A stretch of 64,000 nucleotides of DNA from Oceanobacillus neutriphilus. Its GTDB lineage: Bacteria; Bacillota; Bacilli; Bacillales; Amphibacillaceae. The translations under genes and the position numbers were made by a program. Below the pieces are notes generated by a model. The model was not told where the DNA came from. It worked only from the letters and a program-made list of their open reading frames with translations, and made no database searches. Below are positions 1 to 7,395 of the stretch, piece after piece. Location: NCBI RefSeq assembly GCF_014645515.1, contig NZ_BMLW01000002.1:186001-250000 (forward strand). Reading direction: 5' to 3'. The first letter of the stretch is position 1, and each line of letters opens with the position of its first letter.

Positions 1-122
1 GCTTTTTTTGCATGTACTTTTGTTTCTTCATCTCCAAGAATCCAAACAACAATTGGAAATAAAAATGGGGCAAAAAAGATACTAAAATAACATAATGATG
101 ATAATAATTTATTTCCTTCCAT
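1..122 (-). CDS. DUF4870-type membrane protein, partial (N-terminal 40 residues)
   Basis: The gene starts at the ATG at 122 (minus strand) and runs off the left edge of the window, so only about 40 residues are visible. It begins MEGNKLLSSLCYFSIFFAPF and continues with one hydrophobic segment and the charged stretch GDEETKVHAKK. That layout matches the start of small DUF4870 (Tic20-like) membrane proteins, whose function is unknown. A good GAAGGAG ribosome binding site lies 7 bases upstream of the ATG. The family call rests on a short fragment and is inferred from the pattern only. Confidence 0.6.
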   Translation of the reverse strand, partial: MEGNKLLSSLCYFSIFFAPFLFPIVVWILGDEETKVHAKK

Positions 123-300
123 TCCGCATACTCCTTCAATAATTCTTTCTCGACAAAATTCTACATGGAAATAAATTTAGCGTCCATGATAAAGGCTTTT
201 AATTTTCATACTGGATTCTGGATAAGTAAAACATAACTTTCTTTCGTGAAATTTTACTCCCTTCCCCATTTAAAAAGTTTTCATAATAAGCCGAAAAAAT

Positions 301-330
301 ACCTCAGGAGATAAGTTAATCTCCTGAGGT
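301..330. terminator. 11-bp perfect hairpin between divergent genes
   Basis: Arms at 301-311 and 320-330 pair perfectly around an 8-base loop. On the minus strand the stem is followed by ATTTTTTC, so it would work as an intrinsic terminator leftwards, yet no leftward gene ends here. It lies upstream of the helD promoter, so it is not an obvious helD leader. It may be a leftover terminator of a lost gene. Confidence 0.5.
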
Positions 331-358
331 ATTTTACATTATATGTAATTTCTGTTTC

Positions 359-386
359 TTGGCATGACTGTATTTAATAGTATACA
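359..386 (+). promoter_or_regulatory. Probable sigma-A promoter of helD
   Basis: A TTGGCA -35 box (359-364) and TATACA -10 box (381-386) are separated by 16 bases, about 80 bases before the helD start codon. The match is good but not perfect. The rest of the 123-467 gap shows only the hairpin at 301-330. Confidence 0.5.
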
Positions 387-467
387 TGAACGGAATATAT
401 AAGTCTATATTTTTCTTTATTTCATTGCTAAAATAAACAAGACATTCGAGTTAAGGAGGGTTTCGCA

Positions 468-2531
468 GTGCAATTTGAACAAGAAAAAGAGCGTTTATCC
501 AAAGCATTGGCAGTTATCAGCAAACAATATGATCGTTTAGCTTCCATACCTGAATACCTTGGTGATGATTTCACCGAAAAAGTACTGGAAGATAATCGAA
601 GGCGATTAAGAGAATCTTTAGCTATTGCTAAAAAAGAACCTTACTTCGCCCGGCTGGATTTTAAAGATGAAGAAGGAGAGAAAGTAAAAGTCACTTATAT
701 TGGCAAAGCCGGTGTTTTTGATGAGAGTACGGGAGATGTACTGATTACTGACTGGCGTGCGCCGATTGCCAGCCTGTTCTACGGCTTCAGCGGAAGTGAA
801 GATGACGTCTATTATCAATCTCCAGACGGCATCGTAGAAGGTGAAATCTACTTAAAAAGAAATATTGTCACTTATGACCGGGAGCTGCAAAGGGTGGTAG
901 ACCGGTACATTCGTGGAGAACAGGAATCATCAGGGGGAGATGAATTTTTATTATATAAGCTGGAGGACCAAAAGGATAACAGACTGCGTGACATTGTTGC
1001 CACTATCCAGGGAGAGCAGAATGAAATCATCCGTTATCCTCTGAACAAGGCTGTTATTATCCAGGGAGTTGCCGGCAGCGGGAAAACAACGGTTGCTCTT
1101 CACCGGTTAGCCTATCTTTTATATGAATACCGGGAACAATTAACAGCACATCGGATGATTATTTTTGCACCAAACACCATCTTTCTTGATTATATTTCAC
1201 AGGTGCTGCCTGAATTAGGCGTCGGAGATATTGTCCAAACCACTTTTCCAAAATGGGGTATGACCTCCATTATTGATGATCCAAAGTGTAAACTGGAATC
1301 TCTCAGTGAAAGGAGAAAAGCATTTTTTGAATCAGAAGCAGCCGGTCAGGATAACTGGAAAGGCTCCTTGGAATTCCAAAAGCAAGTCCGGGAGCAATTA
1401 TCAAAGCTGGAAAAAGAGTGGCTGCCTGAAGAAGATTTTATCCCCTGGGAAAATAAACAGGGTGTTCCACTGGAAAAAATTAAAAACTGGATAGAAACAG
1501 ATTTTAAAGATAACCCTGTCACTAAGAAATATGACAGACTGAAAGCAAAGTTAACGCGCTGGGTGGAAATTGAAGCGAAAATGTATGAAGAGAAAAAAGA
1601 ACAGGAGCAAGCCAGTAAAGATGGCAAAAAGGAATTACGAAGATATTTACGGAAATGGAAAAAAAGAAAACCTTATGAACTGTATGCACAAATCTTAAAA
1701 AATATGGGAAGAAAAGACCTACTGCCGCCGAAGGATAACATAACCCTGGACGATCTGGCTCCCCTGCTTGATATCCATGATTATTGGTATGGAATAGAAA
1801 GAGACGAAAAGTTTGATCATGTTGTCATTGACGAAGCGCAAGACTTTTCTCCCTATCAGGTATCTGTATTAAACGCGCGTACAAAAACAGCATCCTTTAC
1901 AATATTGGGTGATTTAGCGCAGGGTATCCACAGCAATGAAGGTATTGATGAGTGGGATAACTTTATCGATCTTTTCGGTACATCCCGTGCAAAATTCTTC
2001 CAAATGACAAAAAGCTACCGATCCACCTATGAAATTATTGCGTTTTCCAACATCATTCTCAGTCATCTCGCCAATCGCCCTGCCTATGCTGAGCCGGTAT
2101 TCCGAAGCGGTGAGGATGTTCATATTCAGCAGGTAAAGGCAGAAGAAAAATCAGCAGAAATCATAAGCTGGGTTCATAGGATGAAAGAGCAAGATATGAA
2201 TACGATCGCAGTTATTTTAAGATCTGAGGCAGAATGCAATGAGATTTATCCAAAACTGAAAGAAGAAATTCCCGATCTGACAATGATTACAACAGAAGAT
2301 AAATCGTACGAGGGCGGGATCTCCTTATTGCCTGTGTATGTATCAAAAGGGCTGGAATTTGATTCTGTTTTAATGGTGGATGTTGATGAGGAGCATTATC
2401 CCGAAACAGAGCAAACCATCAAATTGTTATATGTTGGCTGTACAAGGGCACTGCATCATTTATCTGTTATTTACAGCGGGAAAGCATCGAAGCTGATTTC
2501 TAATGGACAGACACTGATTTGGAGTGTGTAA
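468..2531 (+). CDS. helD: HelD-like superfamily 1 helicase, RNA polymerase recycling factor
   Basis: 687-residue UvrD/Rep-like ATPase. The first 160 residues form the HelD-type N-terminal part, including a charged antiparallel coiled-coil region (MQFEQEKERLSKALAVISKQ). The Walker A motif GVAGSGKTTVALHR is near residue 200 and the Walker B motif VVIDEAQDFSP near 455. Motifs GDLAQGIH, TKSYRSTYEI and YVSKGLEFDSVLMV follow, and VGCTRALHHL ends the second RecA domain. In Bacillus, HelD binds stalled RNA polymerase, opens its clamps and releases nucleic acid using ATP. At 687 residues it is somewhat shorter than B. subtilis HelD (about 770). The GTG start has a strong AAGGAGGG site 7 bases upstream. 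Genomes in this group often carry more than one HelD-like gene, so this may be a paralogue. Confidence 0.88.
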   Translation: MQFEQEKERLSKALAVISKQYDRLASIPEYLGDDFTEKVLEDNRRRLRESLAIAKKEPYFARLDFKDEEGEKVKVTYIGKAGVFDESTGDVLITDWRAPIASLFYGFSGSEDDVYYQSPDGIVEGEIYLKRNIVTYDRELQRVVDRYIRGEQESSGGDEFLLYKLEDQKDNRLRDIVATIQGEQNEIIRYPLNKAVIIQGVAGSGKTTVALHRLAYLLYEYREQLTAHRMIIFAPNTIFLDYISQVLPELGVGDIVQTTFPKWGMTSIIDDPKCKLESLSERRKAFFESEAAGQDNWKGSLEFQKQVREQLSKLEKEWLPEEDFIPWENKQGVPLEKIKNWIETDFKDNPVTKKYDRLKAKLTRWVEIEAKMYEEKKEQEQASKDGKKELRRYLRKWKKRKPYELYAQILKNMGRKDLLPPKDNITLDDLAPLLDIHDYWYGIERDEKFDHVVIDEAQDFSPYQVSVLNARTKTASFTILGDLAQGIHSNEGIDEWDNFIDLFGTSRAKFFQMTKSYRSTYEIIAFSNIILSHLANRPAYAEPVFRSGEDVHIQQVKAEEKSAEIISWVHRMKEQDMNTIAVILRSEAECNEIYPKLKEEIPDLTMITTEDKSYEGGISLLPVYVSKGLEFDSVLMVDVDEEHYPETEQTIKLLYVGCTRALHHLSVIYSGKASKLISNGQTLIWSV

Positions 2532-2576
2532 AGAAGGATTTTAATTTATATAGCTGTCTTCACGGTTTATTTCTAT

Positions 2577-3095
2577 ATGAGTGAATACAGCTCCGGATTT
2601 TATAAAAATTATATATCAATTAAAAATGCACGAAGAAATTCTGTTATTTCCAAAATACTGATGCTTGGTATATTCACACTATTGATGTTTTTTATTATGC
2701 TAATTGCAGACTTTATTGGAAGATCACTATTTTTCCAAAATCCTTCTATTGGTGATCTCGGATACTTCACTAAACTGCTGATGGGACAAATTTTACTTCA
2801 TTGGGCTTTTTCTGCTGTTGTATTGTGTGCAGCAATACATATCAAAAGTGCAATTCCTGGCATTGTAATTGGAATCGTTCTGGGATTAAATATCATTGGA
2901 ACAATTGCATCTGCACTGGAGTCAATAGTCAGTGATACGAACCTTTCTTCCTACTTACTGGTTAATACGATTGTCACTATCATGGATTTTAATCATACTG
3001 CTGATGTTATGCATGTAGCTGGTGTGGCAATCATTTTTCTATTGTTGTTTTCTATCGTGGCTGTTAAATATAAAATGAAAGAAGATTTAAGATAA
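2577..3095 (+). pseudogene. N-terminally truncated ABC-2 type permease
   Basis: 172-residue open frame with about four hydrophobic segments. The motif EYSSGFYKNYISIKNARRNS followed by ISKIL resembles the cytoplasmic loop after the first two helices of ABC-2 permeases of the bacitracin/lantibiotic export type (EFSSGFIKN...R...LSK). The first about 60 residues expected before this loop are missing: the same frame is closed 46 bases upstream by the helD stop codon. There is no recognisable ribosome binding site before the ATG and no partner ATPase gene beside it. I infer a decaying relic. If expressed, it would be a short membrane protein of unknown function. Confidence 0.55.
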
Positions 3096-3221
3096 ATTTA
3101 GCTATTCTTCCATAACAAGGATGTAAAATAGCTTCAATTCTCTTTTTTCTACAATAAATTTGAAGAAAACTCCATCTATTTCAAGCTGTAAAATCACTTT
3201 TTCACCATGTGCTGATATTTT

Positions 3222-3275
3222 CTGTCTGTGTTAAAATGATGTTAATGAAACAAGCTCACACAGGCAGATTTTTTA
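3222..3275 (+). terminator. Possible terminator after the helD region
   Basis: CTGTCTGTGT (3222-3231) pairs with ACACAGGCAG (3258-3267) with one mismatch and is followed by ATTTTTTAT. The loop is long (26 bases), so this is a weak call. Confidence 0.35.
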
Positions 3276-3367
3276 TACTTTATCTCTTAAAGTTTTCACG
3301 CTTTGTTAAAGTACAAAGAAAGTTTAAGCTGGCAGCTTAAACTAAATAAAAAAGGAGAGGTGATTAA

Positions 3368-3799
3368 ATGGAGTTTGAAGAGGAAGTACTAAAGCTGCTG
3401 GGGGAATTAAACCACAGACAAATAAGCTTTGAAAAAGAGGTTTATAATCAATTTAAACGGTTAGATCAACACTTTAAACAAATAGATCATCGGTTTGAAG
3501 GTATGGACAAACAATTTGAACAAATAGATCATCGGTTTGAAGGTATGGATAAACGCTTTGAACAAGTAGATCATCGGTTTGAAGGTATGGATAAACACTT
3601 TAGCCGATTTGAAACAGATTTAGCATCTGTAAAAAAGAGAACAGATTTGACGCATCAAGAAGTATTATCCATACGTGAAGATATGACAATGAATAAAGAA
3701 AATGAGAATAAAATGAAAGAGGAACAAGAATACCAATTAAATAAATGGGTAGATCTTGATCGACGTGTTGAAAAATTAGAAAGAAAAATACTATCTTAA
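3368..3799 (+). CDS. Coiled-coil protein with 14-residue tandem repeats
   Basis: 143-residue, highly charged protein with no membrane segment or signal peptide. Residues about 36-80 contain three successive copies of a 14-residue unit of the form (K/E)Q(I/V)DHRFEGMDK(Q/R/H)F, and the rest keeps a heptad-like pattern (VEKLERKIL at the end). The whole protein should therefore form a long coiled coil. Similar short proteins of unknown role are common in Bacillaceae. The GGAGAGGTGATTAAATG start context is strong, so it is probably translated. No catalytic motif is visible, and it stands alone with its own likely terminator. Confidence 0.7.
   Translation: MEFEEEVLKLLGELNHRQISFEKEVYNQFKRLDQHFKQIDHRFEGMDKQFEQIDHRFEGMDKRFEQVDHRFEGMDKHFSRFETDLASVKKRTDLTHQEVLSIREDMTMNKENENKMKEEQEYQLNKWVDLDRRVEKLERKILS
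3476..3601 (+). repeat. Three 42-bp tandem repeats inside the coiled-coil gene
   Basis: Three in-frame copies (3476-3517, 3518-3559, 3560-3601) share the core GATCATCGGTTTGAAGGTAT with only a few substitutions. The unit length is 14 codons, i.e. two heptads, so copy number can change without breaking frame or coiled-coil register. Confidence 0.85.
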
Positions 3800-3815
3800 A
3801 AATTCATATATACCT

Positions 3816-3846
3816 TAAAGACGCTCTAATGTGGGGGTCTTTTTTA
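3816..3846 (+). terminator. Weak terminator after the coiled-coil gene
   Basis: AAAGAC and GTCTTT flank a 15-base loop and are followed by a T-rich run. The stem is short. Confidence 0.4.
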
Positions 3847-3961
3847 TTTTAGCACAGATTTTATTTTAGCTTATATGCTATGCAGGATTGTGTAAATAAA
3901 GCCTTTGTATTTTTCACACGAAAAAAATCTAAAAATGAACGAGTATCACAACATTCTCAAC

Positions 3962-4016
3962 ATACAAATCCACATATTCTGCAGATTTACATACTGCAGA
4001 ATATGTGGATTTGTAT
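3962..4016. terminator. 23-bp perfect inverted repeat (bidirectional hairpin)
   Basis: Arms 3962-3984 and 3994-4016 are perfect reverse complements around a 9-base loop. It lies between convergent genes (coiled-coil gene on plus, exporter on minus) and probably ends transcription, though neither side has a long T-run. Confidence 0.6.
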
Positions 4017-4031
4017 TTCTGATATACCCAA

Positions 4032-4466
4032 TCAGCTTACAAACTCAACACCATAATACGTTAGAGCAGCAATAACAATACCATAAATCAAAATACTGCC
4101 CCCAGCAGAGACGAATAACTTCAGCTTATTCATTCCAATCCCATTGGCAATTACTGCTACTGCCCAAGAACCAATGATAGGTGTAAGCAATACAACAACC
4201 AACGGTCCTTGCTTTTCTATTCGATACTTATACTTGCTGTTTGCTAATTTATCCAGCCACTTCTTAATACGTTCCGATTTTGCAAGTAGCCGATAGAAAA
4301 AAGCAATCATCGGAACCGGAAGGAAATTTCCAAATCCTGACCAGATAATTGAAGAAACTGCATCTAATCCCATCACCATCGAGGCGGGTATTGCAACATA
4401 TATCTCTAACATAGGAAAAAATCCCATGAACCATGCAGAAGCTGCCAGCCATAAATAATTCAACAT
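4032..4466 (-). CDS. Small multidrug export protein family (COG2426)
   Basis: 144-residue integral membrane protein with about four hydrophobic segments. It starts MLNYLWLAASAWFMGFFPML and keeps the family pattern of a Pro/Glu-containing first helix (FFPMLEIYVAIPASMVMGL), a charged cytoplasmic loop (KSERIKKWLDKL) and GPLVVVLLTPIIGSW. This fits the Sm_multidrug_ex family (PF06695). The family name is historical and the substrate is unknown. Divergently oriented to the MerR-type regulator, 103 bases away, so it may be that regulator's target. Confidence 0.75.
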   Translation of the reverse strand: MLNYLWLAASAWFMGFFPMLEIYVAIPASMVMGLDAVSSIIWSGFGNFLPVPMIAFFYRLLAKSERIKKWLDKLANSKYKYRIEKQGPLVVVLLTPIIGSWAVAVIANGIGMNKLKLFVSAGGSILIYGIVIAALTYYGVEFVS

Positions 4467-4516
4467 AAATATATTCCCCTCATTCTCTTACACTGTATGT
4501 TCTTATTTCCTATAGT

Positions 4517-4522
4517 ATAATA
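4517..4522 (+). promoter_or_regulatory. -10 box of the MerR-type gene
   Basis: TATAAT at 4517-4522 would start transcription near 4529. The first in-frame ATG at 4531 would then be leaderless, which supports the later ATG at 4570 as the real start. Confidence 0.4.
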
Positions 4523-4569
4523 TAAAGTATATGGTTACCGTACACTCAAGTGAAAAGCTGGTGAAAAAT

Positions 4570-5397
4570 ATGGACTCTTCCAAAAAACTGATGACAACTG
4601 GAGAATTCGCGGATTTATGTGATGTGAAAAAGCAAACGCTTTTTCATTATGATGATATTGGTCTGTTAGAACCTGAGTATAAAAACAAAAATGGCTATCG
4701 CTATTATTCCATTCAACAAGCTGAAGCTTATAGCATGATTGATATGTTAAAAGAAATTGGGATGTCTTTAGCAGAAATTAAAGACTTTTTACAATCCAAA
4801 AACCCAAAGAAAATTACTGATTTATTAACAGAAAAAGAACAACTGGTAGACATAAAAATCCGGAAAATGGAGCGTATACAGCATCTTATTAAAAATCAGA
4901 AAAAACAAATTGAAGAAGCATCACAGTTAGACCTTGATCAATTCACTATCGAAACTATGGAAGCAGAACAGATTGTATTAAGTGAAAACATTTTAAATTA
5001 CTCTCATAAAGACATTACAAAAATGATTATATCGTTTATGAAATATGTGAAGCAAGGCGAAATCAATGTGGAAAATTGGGGGGCTCTTATTCGCCAGGAG
5101 CAAATAGAAACGGGAGATTACTTAAATTATTCCAATTTTTATTTGCGTGAAAATCAGCTCCATTTAACAGAAACATTTATTAAAAAAGCCGGCAAATATG
5201 TGATTGGTTATCATAAAGGCAGCTATATAAATACGTATAAAACATATGAAAAAATAAAAGATTATTTAGATATGGAAGAATATCATATTTGCGGTGACAG
5301 CTTTGAAGAATACCTATACCTCATGGATGGAATCAGCTTGGACGTGGAAGCAAATTATGTAACAAAGATAATGATTGAAGTGGAAGAAAAAAATTAG
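4570..5397 (+). CDS. MerR family transcriptional regulator with effector-binding domain
   Basis: 275 residues from the chosen ATG. The first 75 hold a MerR winged-helix domain (MTTGEFADLCDVKKQTLFHY, then DDIGLLEPEYKNKNGYRYY), followed by the usual dimerisation coiled coil (LTEKEQLVDIKIRKMERIQ). The C-terminal about 150 residues look like a BmrR/GyrI-type effector-binding domain (VIGYHKGSYINTYKTYEKI). Proteins of this layout sense hydrophobic drugs and activate exporters. An ATG 13 codons earlier is also open but lies at the predicted transcription start; GGTGA sits 5 bases before the chosen ATG. The nearest candidate target is the divergent small exporter gene. Confidence 0.8.
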   Translation: MDSSKKLMTTGEFADLCDVKKQTLFHYDDIGLLEPEYKNKNGYRYYSIQQAEAYSMIDMLKEIGMSLAEIKDFLQSKNPKKITDLLTEKEQLVDIKIRKMERIQHLIKNQKKQIEEASQLDLDQFTIETMEAEQIVLSENILNYSHKDITKMIISFMKYVKQGEINVENWGALIRQEQIETGDYLNYSNFYLRENQLHLTETFIKKAGKYVIGYHKGSYINTYKTYEKIKDYLDMEEYHICGDSFEEYLYLMDGISLDVEANYVTKIMIEVEEKN

Positions 5398-5638
5398 TAC
5401 CTAAAACAGCTTGCTACATTCAAAGCTTAATAAGAGGTTGATTGATAAAACTTGACAATCCGTTAGGACCAAATATAAAAGACTTCCCCTCCTGCTTGTA
5501 TTACCCCATACAAATATTGAAGTTAACGGGATGATGGGCGTATTTGTAAAATGAAATTAGATGGCGGCCTCCCGCTAATAAACCGAAAAGTCACCATCCT
5601 TTTTTGTCAAATCAATATTTTCTTATTGTCTTCCCTCT

Positions 5639-5983
5639 TCACAATTCCTTCTGCTTTTCTGTCATAACCGACAAGACGTTATCCAATAAGTTCCGCAATT
5701 TATTAATTTCCGCAGCTGCATTAGAAAGATAATAATAATTCTTCGTACCTTCCCTCTGAATATCAACTATTCCAATTTGCTTCAGAATTTTTAGATGATG
5801 GGATACAGCGGGACGTGAAAGCTCCGTCACTTCTGTTAAATCAACCACACGCAACCCTTCACAGGCATGATCATTCAGTAAAGCAATAATAATAATTTGC
5901 CGTTTTTCATCTCCTAAAGCAATCAGAAAATCCTTTACTTCTTCAAATTCATCTTTTAATTTTTCTATTTCATTTGTTTTCAT
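5639..5983 (-). CDS. ArsR family winged-helix repressor
   Basis: 114 residues from ATG 5983 (a GAGG site is 6 bases upstream; a TTG four codons earlier is less likely). The helix-turn-helix reads LTEVTELSRPAVSHHLKILK followed by the wing IVDIQREGTKNYYYLS. The metal-binding ELCVCD motif of ArsR/SmtB sensors is absent and the only Cys is in DHACEGLRV, so the signal is probably not a classical metal. It is divergent from the quinone-oxidoreductase-like gene and shares a 205-base region with it that carries two matching operators, so it most likely represses that gene and itself. Confidence 0.85.
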   Translation of the reverse strand: MKTNEIEKLKDEFEEVKDFLIALGDEKRQIIIIALLNDHACEGLRVVDLTEVTELSRPAVSHHLKILKQIGIVDIQREGTKNYYYLSNAAAEINKLRNLLDNVLSVMTEKQKEL

Positions 5984-6015
5984 ATAAATCCTCAATTCAT
6001 TTAATTGATATAATC

Positions 6016-6031
6016 GTTTAAATTATTAAAC
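6016..6031. promoter_or_regulatory. ArsR-type operator, copy 1
   Basis: GTTTAAATTATTAAAC has the dyad GTTTAA-N4-TTAAAC. It lies 33 bases upstream of the arsR-type start on the minus strand. An equal dyad occurs at 6159-6174. Confidence 0.6.
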
Positions 6032-6158
6032 CATTAAAAGGGTAAACAAGTCAACGCTGCTGGCTTGACTAACCGGCAAAAAACCTTTCCTGTCATCATT
6101 TAAATTTTTTAGTTGACATTTTTTAAGAATCCATCTATTATTCATTATTAGTTCAATC

Positions 6159-6174
6159 GTTTAATTATTTAAAC
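6159..6174. promoter_or_regulatory. ArsR-type operator, copy 2
   Basis: GTTTAATTATTTAAAC repeats the GTTTAA-N4-TTAAAC dyad, 27 bases before the oxidoreductase start codon. Two identical half-site pairs flanking a divergent promoter region fit repression of both genes. Confidence 0.6.
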
Positions 6175-6200
6175 CAATAAACCAAAAGGAGTTTCTTGCA

Positions 6201-7211
6201 ATGAAAAATCAGATGAAAGCAATGCTTATTCATAAATACGGACAAAAAATCGTTCAGATGGAGCATGTACCTATGCCTGAAGTATCCAGTAACGATGTAT
6301 TGGTAGAGATTCATGCTGCCAGCATCAACCCGGTTGATTTCAAAATCAGGGACGGAAAATTAAGACCGCTCATCAACTATAAGATGCCGCTGATTCTTGG
6401 AAATGATTTTTCCGGAACAGTTATTAAAACAGGAAAGAATGTAACAAAATTTAAAATTGGAGATCCTGTCTATGGGCGGCCAAGAAAATCAAGAATAGGA
6501 ACTTTTGCTGAATATATTTCCGTTCACGAGGATGATATTGCATTAAAACCAGCAAATTTAACATTTGAAGAAGCAGCGGCTGTCCCTTTAGTCGGTTTAA
6601 CTACCTATCAGGCTTTTCATGATATATTAAATCTGCAGCCAAAGGACAAGATTCTGATTCAGGCAGGCTCTGGAGGTATTGGAACCTTCGCAATCCAACT
6701 TGCCAAGGAGATGGGAGCTTATGTTGCTACCACAGCAAGTAATGCCGGAAAAAACTTAGTAGAAAGTCTGGGAGCTGACAGAGTGATAAACTATCGGGAA
6801 GAAAAATTTGAGGAAAAATTAGCAGATTATGATTATGTATATGACACCCTGGGCGGCGATGCTTTACGCAATTCTTTTAAAATCCTGAAACCCGGTGGAA
6901 AAATTGTATCAATTTCTGATGTTCCCAATGCCCGTTTCGGAAAAGAAAATAATTATTCTTTTTGGAAAACAATGGCTTTTAGATTCATTTCCAGGAACTT
7001 AACAAAGCTTGAAAAACAATACCAGGTCCAATATAACTTTTTATTTATGAAGCCAAGCGGTGAGCAATTAAACAAGATTAAAGAACTTATCGAGGCTGAG
7101 AAAATCAAACCATTGATTGATCAGGTATTTCCCTTTGGAGACACACAAAAAGCAATGGAATATTCAGAGACAGGGAGAGCGAAAGGAAAAATCATCGTTA
7201 AAATAAAGTAG
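6201..7211 (+). CDS. NADP-dependent quinone oxidoreductase / zinc-less alcohol dehydrogenase family
   Basis: 336-residue medium-chain dehydrogenase/reductase. The N-terminal GroES-like domain contains NPVDFKIRDGKL and LGNDFSGTVIKTGKNVTKFKIGDPVYGRP. The cofactor domain has IQAGSGGIGTFAIQLAKEMGA (near residue 155), then NAGKNLVESLGADRVINYREE. Catalytic zinc ligands (GHE and Cys cluster) are absent, as in quinone oxidoreductases of the COG0604 group. These enzymes reduce quinones or reactive enones with NADPH. Placed under a divergent ArsR-type repressor, so probably induced by a reactive electrophile; the inducer is not evident. The ribosome binding site is AAAGGAG. Confidence 0.85.
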   Translation: MKNQMKAMLIHKYGQKIVQMEHVPMPEVSSNDVLVEIHAASINPVDFKIRDGKLRPLINYKMPLILGNDFSGTVIKTGKNVTKFKIGDPVYGRPRKSRIGTFAEYISVHEDDIALKPANLTFEEAAAVPLVGLTTYQAFHDILNLQPKDKILIQAGSGGIGTFAIQLAKEMGAYVATTASNAGKNLVESLGADRVINYREEKFEEKLADYDYVYDTLGGDALRNSFKILKPGGKIVSISDVPNARFGKENNYSFWKTMAFRFISRNLTKLEKQYQVQYNFLFMKPSGEQLNKIKELIEAEKIKPLIDQVFPFGDTQKAMEYSETGRAKGKIIVKIK

Positions 7212-7252
7212 ACACTTTCTTTTTATGTGAAGGAGACAGGGAATCAAAGAAA

Positions 7253-7305
7253 ATGTAATAGAATAGAAAAGCCCTGAATAGGAGACTTTTTCTATTCTAT
7301 TACAT
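7253..7305. terminator. 18-bp perfect AT-rich hairpin between convergent genes
   Basis: Arms 7253-7270 and 7288-7305 are perfect reverse complements. It separates the oxidoreductase gene from the convergent ABC exporter gene and probably acts in both directions. Confidence 0.55.
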
Positions 7306-7395
7306 AATTAAACTAGATCATAAAAAAATGAGAAGAATTTGGCATAAAAAAATTATTTATTAATTACTTAGCGTTTATATTAATCCTTTTCGGCA

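Noticed and set aside
3476-3601. Tandem repeats as a CRISPR array
   Set aside because: Repeats are adjacent without spacers, in frame within one protein gene, and no cas gene is nearby.
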